Of a stretch of DNA of 64,000 nucleotides, positions 58,942 to 64,000 are shown in pieces. Positions within the stretch are counted from its first letter, which is position 1. Each line of letters begins with the position of its first letter. Where the stretch lies: positions 1 through 64,000 of the forward strand of contig JAFDXI010000124.1 in NCBI GenBank assembly GCA_018268035.1. Direction: 5' to 3'. Below the pieces are notes generated by a model that saw only the letters and a list, made by a program, of their open reading frames with translations, did not search any database and was not told the origin of the DNA. This DNA comes from Bacteroidota bacterium. Lineage in GTDB: Bacteria; Bacteroidota; Bacteroidia; Chitinophagales; Chitinophagaceae. A program made the position numbers and the translations under genes.

Positions 58942-59166
58942 TTATTGTTGTGTGGTAGTTGACTGAGATTGGTTGTTGTTAGAAGATTGACGCGGAGGTT
59001 CATTGATACCATCTTCCAGCTCTCTTTTTACATTATTCTTTGCATCGTTAAATTCACGGATACCTTTTCCAAGTCCTCTCATAAATTCAGGAATTTTTTT
59101 TCCACCAAATAAAATTAAAACAGCGAGGATGATAAGGACCCATTCGGATATGCCTGGACTACTCAT
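58942..59166 (-). CDS. tatA: Sec-independent protein translocase TatA/E
   Basis: 74 residues. The membrane segment and amphipathic helix are typical: SEWVLIILAVLILFGGKKIPEF, then RGLGKGIREFNDAKNNVKRE. The FGGKKIPE motif is the TatA/E signature; the C-terminus is Gln/Asn/Ser-rich. It forms the pore of the twin-arginine pathway, which exports folded cofactor proteins such as the Rieske protein at 22 kb. tatC is not in the window. Confidence 0.93.
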   Translation of the reverse strand: MSSPGISEWVLIILAVLILFGGKKIPEFMRGLGKGIREFNDAKNNVKRELEDGINEPPRQSSNNNQSQSTTTQQ

Positions 59167-59249
59167 AAAAAATATTTAGAAAACAAAGGTATAAGAAAAA
59201 CAATAGCTCAAAGAAAATATTCCATGATTGAGAATATTTTGCAAACTGT

Positions 59250-59606
59250 TTACATTCTCTTTTCCTTGATCCTGGCGCTCTTGCCGCTGCGTGAACGTAA
59301 GTAATAAAGTTTTGAACGACGTACTTTACCTACTTTGTTCAATACAACAGACTCAACATTGGGAGAGAAAAAAGGGAAAGCCCTTTCTACGCCAACACCA
59401 TCTGATATTTTGCGAACAGTGAAAGTGGCTGTTGCCCCAGATCCCTGAATTTTTAATACATCTCCACGAAAACCCTGAATACGTTCTTTGCCTCCTTCAA
59501 TAATTTTATAATTAACAGTGACATTATCGCCTGCCTTAAATTTTGGGTATTGTTTCTTTGCAGTTAACTGTTCGTGTACAAATTGTGTTGCTGCGTTCAT
59601 AGCCAT
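59250..59606 (-). CDS. rplS: 50S ribosomal protein L19
   Basis: 118 residues. L19 motifs: FKAGDNVTVNYKIIEGGKERIQGFRGDVLKIQG, FTVRKISDGVGVERAFPFFSPNVESVVLNKVGKVRRSKLYYLRSRSGKSARIKEKR. It sits at the 30S-50S interface. The start may be 59606 or 59600 (ATG two codons later). A perfect promoter TTTG-N20-TACCTTTG lies upstream (59623-59654). In many bacteria it belongs to the rimM/trmD operon; here it stands alone. Confidence 0.96.
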   Translation of the reverse strand: MAMNAATQFVHEQLTAKKQYPKFKAGDNVTVNYKIIEGGKERIQGFRGDVLKIQGSGATATFTVRKISDGVGVERAFPFFSPNVESVVLNKVGKVRRSKLYYLRSRSGKSARIKEKRM

Positions 59607-59622
59607 TATTTTTAAAGGATGG

Positions 59623-59654
59623 CAAAGGTAATTGGATGCACAGGAAATTCCAAA
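59623..59654 (-). promoter_or_regulatory. Consensus promoter of rplS
   Basis: Minus-strand TTTG (59651-59654) and TACCTTTG (59623-59630) with exactly 20 bases between, both consensus. The leader to the rplS start is about a dozen bases. Confidence 0.78.
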
Positions 59655-59712
59655 TAATTGTAATTATTTGAATCTATTGGCAATTGCTTTAACTTTTTTT
59701 GAAAGAATAAAA

Positions 59713-61275
59713 TTATCTGGCAACGTTGATTGCTCTCTTTTCCCGGATAACTGTAATCTTTATCTGACCGGGATAAGTCATTTCATTCTGTATTTTTTGA
59801 GCAATCTCAAAACTCAGTTTATCACTGTCATTATCATTGATTTTTTCAGCTTCAACTATTACACGCAGTTCTCTTCCAGCCTGTATAGCATAAGCTTTTT
59901 CAACACCGGTATAACCCATGGCCAGAGATTCCAGGTCTTTAATACGTTGAAGATATTGTTGCATTATCTCTCTGCGTGCGCCAGGTCTGGCACCGCTGAT
60001 GGCATCGCAACTCTGAACAATCGGTGAAATAATGTACTGCATTTCCATTTCATCATGATGTGCGCCGACAGCATTAACTACTGCAGCATTCTCTCCATAT
60101 TTTTCAACTAGTTTAGCACCAAGTAATGCATGGCTTAATTCTGTTTCTTCATCCGGTACTTTTCCTATGTCATGTAATAGACCGGCACGTTTTGCCAGTT
60201 TTGGATTTAAACCTAACTCAGCACACATGGTTGCACATAAATTGGCTACTTCCCGACTGTGCATTAATAAATTCTGACCATAAGAAGACCTGAACCTCAT
60301 CTTGCCGACAATTCTTACCAGTTCTTTATGCAGGCCATGAATTCCCAGTTCAATTACAGTTCGTTCACCTATCTCCATTACCTGTTCTTCCAATTGTTTG
60401 CGGGTTTTTTCTACTACCTCTTCAATGCGGGCTGGATGTATCCGGCCATCAGCAACCAGCCTTTGTAAACTGAGCCGCGCTATCTCCCTGCGTAATGGAT
60501 CAAATGAAGATAATACAATAGCTTCAGGTGTATCATCAACAATCAAATCAACACCGGTTGCAGCCTCTATTGTACGGATATTTCTCCCTTCTCTACCAAT
60601 GATCTGTCCCTTGATTTCATCACTTTCAAGGTTAAAAATTGTAACCGTATTTTCAATTGTTTGCTCAGCCGCAGTCCTTTGAATTGATTGAATGATGATT
60701 TTGCGGGCTTCTTTATTTGCTTTTTGCCTGGCTTCTTCAATTACTTCCTGTTGTATCTGTAAAGCCTGGGTTTGAGCTTCCTGCTTCAGACTTTCAACAA
60801 GTTGTGCTTTAGCTTCATCTGCTGTTAACCCTGCAATTTTTTCAAGTTTTTTAATATGTTCTTCCTGGTGTTTTTCCAGTTGGTTTCTTTTCATAGCTAC
60901 TACTTCCAACTGGCGATTCAGGTTTTCTTTTATGGCATCATTTTCCTTGATTTGCCTTTCAAATGAAGCTTCTTTTTGATTGATCGAAATTTCTTTTTGT
61001 TTGATTCTGTTTTCACCTTCACTTATTTTTCTGTTTCTTTCCAGCACTTCTTTATCAAATTCTGCTTTTAGCTGAACTGATTTTTCTTTGGCTTCTAAAA
61101 TTTTTTCTTTTTTAATTGTTTCAGCTCTAAGTTGTGCTTCTGCTATAATTTGTTGTGATTGATTTTCAGCCTCTTCAATCTTTTTTTGTGTGTTCTTGGA
61201 AAAAATTATTTTACCCAATACTATTCCTATTGCAAGTGCGGCAATTCCTGTAATGACAATCGTTGTTATATCCAT
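59713..61275 (-). CDS. rny: Ribonuclease Y
   Basis: Endoribonuclease that starts mRNA decay. 520 residues in usual order: an N-terminal membrane segment ([19 protein letters not shown]), a long coiled-coil rich in Gln/Glu/Lys, a KH RNA-binding domain ([30 protein letters not shown]), then the HD metal-dependent domain with [15 protein letters not shown] and [17 protein letters not shown]. It is anchored to the inner membrane. It lies 107 bases upstream of rplS and may have its own promoter. Confidence 0.96.
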   Translation of the reverse strand: MDITTIVITGIAALAIGIVLGKIIFSKNTQKKIEEAENQSQQIIAEAQLRAETIKKEKILEAKEKSVQLKAEFDKEVLERNRKISEGENRIKQKEISINQKEASFERQIKENDAIKENLNRQLEVVAMKRNQLEKHQEEHIKKLEKIAGLTADEAKAQLVESLKQEAQTQALQIQQEVIEEARQKANKEARKIIIQSIQRTAAEQTIENTVTIFNLESDEIKGQIIGREGRNIRTIEAATGVDLIVDDTPEAIVLSSFDPLRREIARLSLQRLVADGRIHPARIEEVVEKTRKQLEEQVMEIGERTVIELGIHGLHKELVRIVGKMRFRSSYGQNLLMHSREVANLCATMCAELGLNPKLAKRAGLLHDIGKVPDEETELSHALLGAKLVEKYGENAAVVNAVGAHHDEMEMQYIISPIVQSCDAISGARPGARREIMQQYLQRIKDLESLAMGYTGVEKAYAIQAGRELRVIVEAEKINDNDSDKLSFEIAQKIQNEMTYPGQIKITVIREKRAINVAR

Positions 61276-61548
61276 GAAATGATTTTATGTTTAAAATTTT
61301 TATTAACTAATTGAGTTTGCGAAGTTAATTATCTAACACCATAATATTCAAACAACATTATATTTTCAAATTGGGATGAAATTATTTCATTTTGGGAAAA
61401 AATATGCTATTGGCATCTTCTTGAATTTTCATAATTAGTTGATTATTATAAAATTAAAAATTTATTAAACTGTTGGCATTTGTTTTGGCATTTAGCTAAT
61501 ACCCGTTTTTAATTCCCGTCTCGAAGAAAACTTTAAACAATTAAAAAA

Positions 61549-61950
61549 ATGAAAAAGTTTTTATTAGTCATTACTACGGGTATATGCTTGGTTTCTTGTT
61601 CAAAAAATGTTTCAAAACCAGGGGCCGCAAACCAAAACGTTTTTTTTCAGGATGCCAATGTATCGGTTGAAAACATGATTGCCGAATCGCCTGCATCAAG
61701 CACAGTAACTATTAGCTTCACTACGGCTTTTGAGAACAATCTAAGCAGTATTGAATTAATGAGTGGTACAACAACAAATAATTTTTGTACTGCGAAATCT
61801 GTAGATCTTTCTGGTAATTCTTCTACAAAGAAAAATTACACCTTCAGCGATTCAAATGCTAAAAGCAGCACTATGTATTACCTGCTGCGTTTTAAAGATA
61901 ATAATGGTAATTGGACTTACTCAAATTATTTAACCGTAAAGGTTGATTGA
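61549..61950 (+). CDS. Small lipoprotein of unknown function (133 aa)
   Basis: Lipoprotein signal ending ICLVSCSKN. The rest is all-beta and Ser/Thr-rich (SSTVTISFTTAFENNLSSIELMSG; KSSTMYYLLRFKDNNGNWTYSNYLTV), reminiscent of a small fibronectin/PKD-like sandwich. No family recognised. The upstream region has three copies of TTGGCATTT-like sequence (at 61410, 61473 and 61485). It ends in a clear terminator. It may be surface exposed. Confidence 0.7.
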   Translation: MKKFLLVITTGICLVSCSKNVSKPGAANQNVFFQDANVSVENMIAESPASSTVTISFTTAFENNLSSIELMSGTTTNNFCTAKSVDLSGNSSTKKNYTFSDSNAKSSTMYYLLRFKDNNGNWTYSNYLTVKVD

Positions 61951-61974
61951 TTTTCGGGGGCTTTTTCAGAATAC

Positions 61975-62006
61975 GCCCTGTTCATTTTTGAACGGGGCAT
62001 TTTTTT
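61975..62006 (+). terminator. Intrinsic terminator after the small lipoprotein
   Basis: 10-bp stem (61975-61984 with 61989-61998, one G-T pair), TTTT loop and a seven-T run (62000-62006). Confidence 0.85.
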
Positions 62007-62050
62007 ATCGCACTGAATCATTATACGAATTTGAGTTTTTTGTCTCAAAA

Positions 62051-63187
62051 TTATTTTCTTCTCACAGCAAGTATATCGCCAATTAATTTTCCTGTTCTTA
62101 CCAGGTTTTTCTCAGTATTTTCAATGGCAGATTTTAAATCAGCAGCTTCATTATTTATTGGTAATAATATGTCAAAGAGTTGTTGTAAAGGCTGATTAAT
62201 AGTTAATGGAACATTACCTGCTACACAGATAACGGTGATATTTTTTTTCTTTGCTCTTACAGCTATACCATAAGGACCTTTACCTTCTAATGTCTGTTCA
62301 TCAATTTTACCTTCCCCTGTTATCACCAGATCAGCATCGTTCAATATATTATCAAAACCAGTCAGGTTTAAGAAATATTCAATACCATTAACAAGCGTGG
62401 CATTACAAAAAACAAATAAACCGGATGCTACTCCACCTGCCGCACCACCATATTTTATTGTAGCAATATCCACACCTTTTTGTTGCAAAATAATATCCCT
62501 GAATTTAGTAAGTACAGCTTCGAGATGAATGATATCTTTTTCATCGGCCCCCTTTTGTGGGCCGAAAATTTTTGCTGCCCCGGTTTCACCCAATAAAACA
62601 TTTTCAACATCACAAAGTATTTTCAATTCGGTATTCAGGATTCTTTTATCAAAATTTGAATCATCAATCACAGATAGATGTATTAAATCTTCCGGAATAT
62701 TTTTTATTTCATTCCCTTGATCATCTATAAACTTTAGACCAAGTGCTTGCAAAGCTCCTGTGCCACCATCAACAGAAGCACTTCCGCCAATACATATAAT
62801 AATCTTTTTTACACCTTTATCCAATGCTTCTTTTATCAATTCACCTGTACCAAATGTATTTGCCAGCATTGGATTGAGTTCTTGTTGTTGTAACAACTTT
62901 ATACCTGATATATTGGAAAGTTCTATTACCGCTGTTTGATTCTCATCTATCAATTCATAAAATGAATTTATTTTTCTTCCAAGTGGATTATGTGCTATTG
63001 TCTTAATCCTGGTTCCATTTTTATAATGAGAAATTAATTCACCTGTGCCATCGCCTCCATCACCAATGGGGAAGAAACTGGTGTTGCAAATTAGTTTGCT
63101 TTGATGCAACCCTTTACCGATTGCCAGTGCAACAGAATTGGCATCAAGACTATTTTTAAATGCATTGGGAGCAATTAATATTTGCAT
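62051..63187 (-). CDS. Glycerate 2-kinase (GlxK/GarK-type)
   Basis: Phosphorylates glycerate, feeding it to glycolysis. The start MQILIAPNAFKNSLDANSVA and the motif FFPIGDGGDGTGELISHY are GlxK-type; IICIGGSASVDGGTGALQALGLKF and LVITGEGKIDEQTLEGKGP are conserved. 378 residues, normal. It lies 4 bases after a GntP-family permease gene on the same strand, so both probably belong to one operon, where the permease imports a sugar acid such as glycerate. Confidence 0.93.
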   Translation of the reverse strand: MQILIAPNAFKNSLDANSVALAIGKGLHQSKLICNTSFFPIGDGGDGTGELISHYKNGTRIKTIAHNPLGRKINSFYELIDENQTAVIELSNISGIKLLQQQELNPMLANTFGTGELIKEALDKGVKKIIICIGGSASVDGGTGALQALGLKFIDDQGNEIKNIPEDLIHLSVIDDSNFDKRILNTELKILCDVENVLLGETGAAKIFGPQKGADEKDIIHLEAVLTKFRDIILQQKGVDIATIKYGGAAGGVASGLFVFCNATLVNGIEYFLNLTGFDNILNDADLVITGEGKIDEQTLEGKGPYGIAVRAKKKNITVICVAGNVPLTINQPLQQLFDILLPINNEAADLKSAIENTEKNLVRTGKLIGDILAVRRK

Positions 63188-63190
63188 GTG

Positions 63191-64000
63191 TTATAAAATA
63201 AAAGATAAAAGATAAATCATTAACAGTGTAATTAATCCCATCCAAATTGTTGCAACAGAATAAACCTTCAGCATCGTTTTCATGTTTAATCCGGCAAATT
63301 TTGTAATTACCCAAAAATAAGCGTCGTTGGCATGTGAAATCATCATTGAACCTGCACCCATTGAAAGCACACAAAGTAATTTTCCGGTATCAGTATCCAG
63401 ACCGAGTGGAATTAATAATGGTTGAATGATGGATGCAGCAGTTATTATTGCAACAGTTGAAGAGCCTTGTGCTGTTTTTAAAACAAAAGTTACAAGAAAA
63501 GGAAATAAAATTCCAAGTGAATTTAAAGGCAAAATACTACTGAATTGTTCACCAATTTTTGTTGCAGCCAATAACGCACCAAATGCACCTCCTGCGCCAA
63601 TAATTACTAATATGCTGCCTGCTTTTTCTACACTTTCCTGTAATTGTTTGCTGATAGTATCTTTCTTCCAATTATTGCCACAATTAAAAGCAAGTAATAC
63701 ACCGATTGCCAATGCAATTTCAGGAATGCCTGTAATTGAAATGATATTCATCCATTTTGTTGTTGATTTTTCTAATGATAAAAATGATTTCAGCGCAATT
63801 AACAGGATAGGTACAATTACCGGTAAGAATGCTTTGATAACTGATGGCGGGTGATGAACAGATGCATCAGTAATTTCTTCATCAACTATTATTTTCTCAA
63901 TTTTTTTTGATGCATTTTGTGCCCACCAATTGCTGATAAATATTGCAGGCAATGCTGTGATGATGCCTGTTAAAATTAATTTACCAAAGTCAACATCTAT
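63191..64000 (-). CDS. GntP-family sugar-acid:H+ symporter, partial
   Basis: C-terminal ~270 residues; the frame continues past the right edge, so the 5' end is missing. Membrane segments and the motifs AGSILVIIGAGGAFGALLAATKIG, AQGSSTVAIITAASIIQPLL and GAGSMMISHANDAYFWVITKFAG are typical of GntP permeases (gluconate, glycerate and related acids). It is 3 bases upstream of glycerate kinase, so glycerate import is likely, gluconate also possible. Confidence 0.92.
   Translation of the reverse strand: MDVDFGKLILTGIITALPAIFISNWWAQNASKKIEKIIVDEEITDASVHHPPSVIKAFLPVIVPILLIALKSFLSLEKSTTKWMNIISITGIPEIALAIGVLLAFNCGNNWKKDTISKQLQESVEKAGSILVIIGAGGAFGALLAATKIGEQFSSILPLNSLGILFPFLVTFVLKTAQGSSTVAIITAASIIQPLLIPLGLDTDTGKLLCVLSMGAGSMMISHANDAYFWVITKFAGLNMKTMLKVYSVATIWMGLITLLMIYLLSFIL

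Overview
The window is a contiguous piece of a low-GC Bacteroidota chromosome, most likely from the Chitinophagaceae or a close relative. The evidence is a SusC/SusD pair, a subtilase with a type IX secretion (T9SS) C-terminal sorting domain, two LytS/LytTR two-component systems, the small ribosomal protein bTHX, many lipoproteins with Bacteroidota-type signal peptides, and promoters of the TTTG-N19/20-TAnnTTTG type instead of sigma70 boxes. Most genes lack a clear Shine-Dalgarno sequence and are preceded by A/T-rich DNA. The family-level placement is inference. No rRNA, tRNA, CRISPR array, prophage or insertion sequence was found, and the region looks like ordinary chromosomal backbone with small accessory islands.

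Layout. 0-6.4 kb: a candidate structured RNA or attenuator, a LytS/LytTR pair, rpmH, recO, an amidohydrolase that may act in futalosine menaquinone synthesis, prfA and an EamA transporter. 6.7-14 kb: a glycan-uptake type locus (SusC, SusD, a PKD lipoprotein and a DUF4874/DUF4832 lipoprotein), closed by a 17-bp terminator. 14-20 kb: gyrB and a giant T9SS subtilase whose signal peptide is broken by a nine-T run. 20-25 kb: pgl, then a four-gene porin / Rieske / imelysin / di-haem oxidoreductase operon, probably for iron or another redox metal at the envelope. 25-31.8 kb: fatty and branched acid metabolism (3-hydroxyacyl-CoA dehydrogenase, thiolase, acyl-CoA mutase large subunit) with apaG, an outer-membrane barrel protein and small proteins.

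31.8-41.4 kb: an MsbA-like ABC exporter, rimM, HU, bTHX, pdxH, pyrH, ndk, an NrnA-type phosphoesterase, an FKBP lipoprotein and a second LytS/LytTR pair. Between pyrH and ndk lies a stretch with a strong terminator but no conventional gene; it holds two possible micro-ORFs and inverted repeats. 41.5-48.4 kb: a FemAB-like transferase, an arginine deiminase-like enzyme paired with a CtlX-type citrulline hydrolase (together an ATP-free arginine to ornithine route), a DnaJ/CrtA-like overlapping pair, a LuxR-type regulator with a degenerate receiver, and a ThuA-domain gene broken by a frameshift.

48.4-64 kb: two small or unknown proteins, a class V aminotransferase, a BaiN-like flavoprotein, a SIMPL protein, a hotdog thioesterase, purA (with a palindrome inside its promoter), a very acidic disordered protein, pabB, a lytic transglycosylase, gatA, tatA, rplS, rny, a small lipoprotein, glycerate kinase, and a GntP-family permease cut by the window edge.

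The most unusual items are the homopolymer frameshift in the T9SS subtilase, a beta-propeller-like segment inserted inside one of its Ig/PKD-like domains, the envelope redox/iron operon, the arginine deiminase plus CtlX pair, and two non-coding or micro-ORF regions (33-102 and 36579-37112). Nothing here can be declared a new defence or mobile system.
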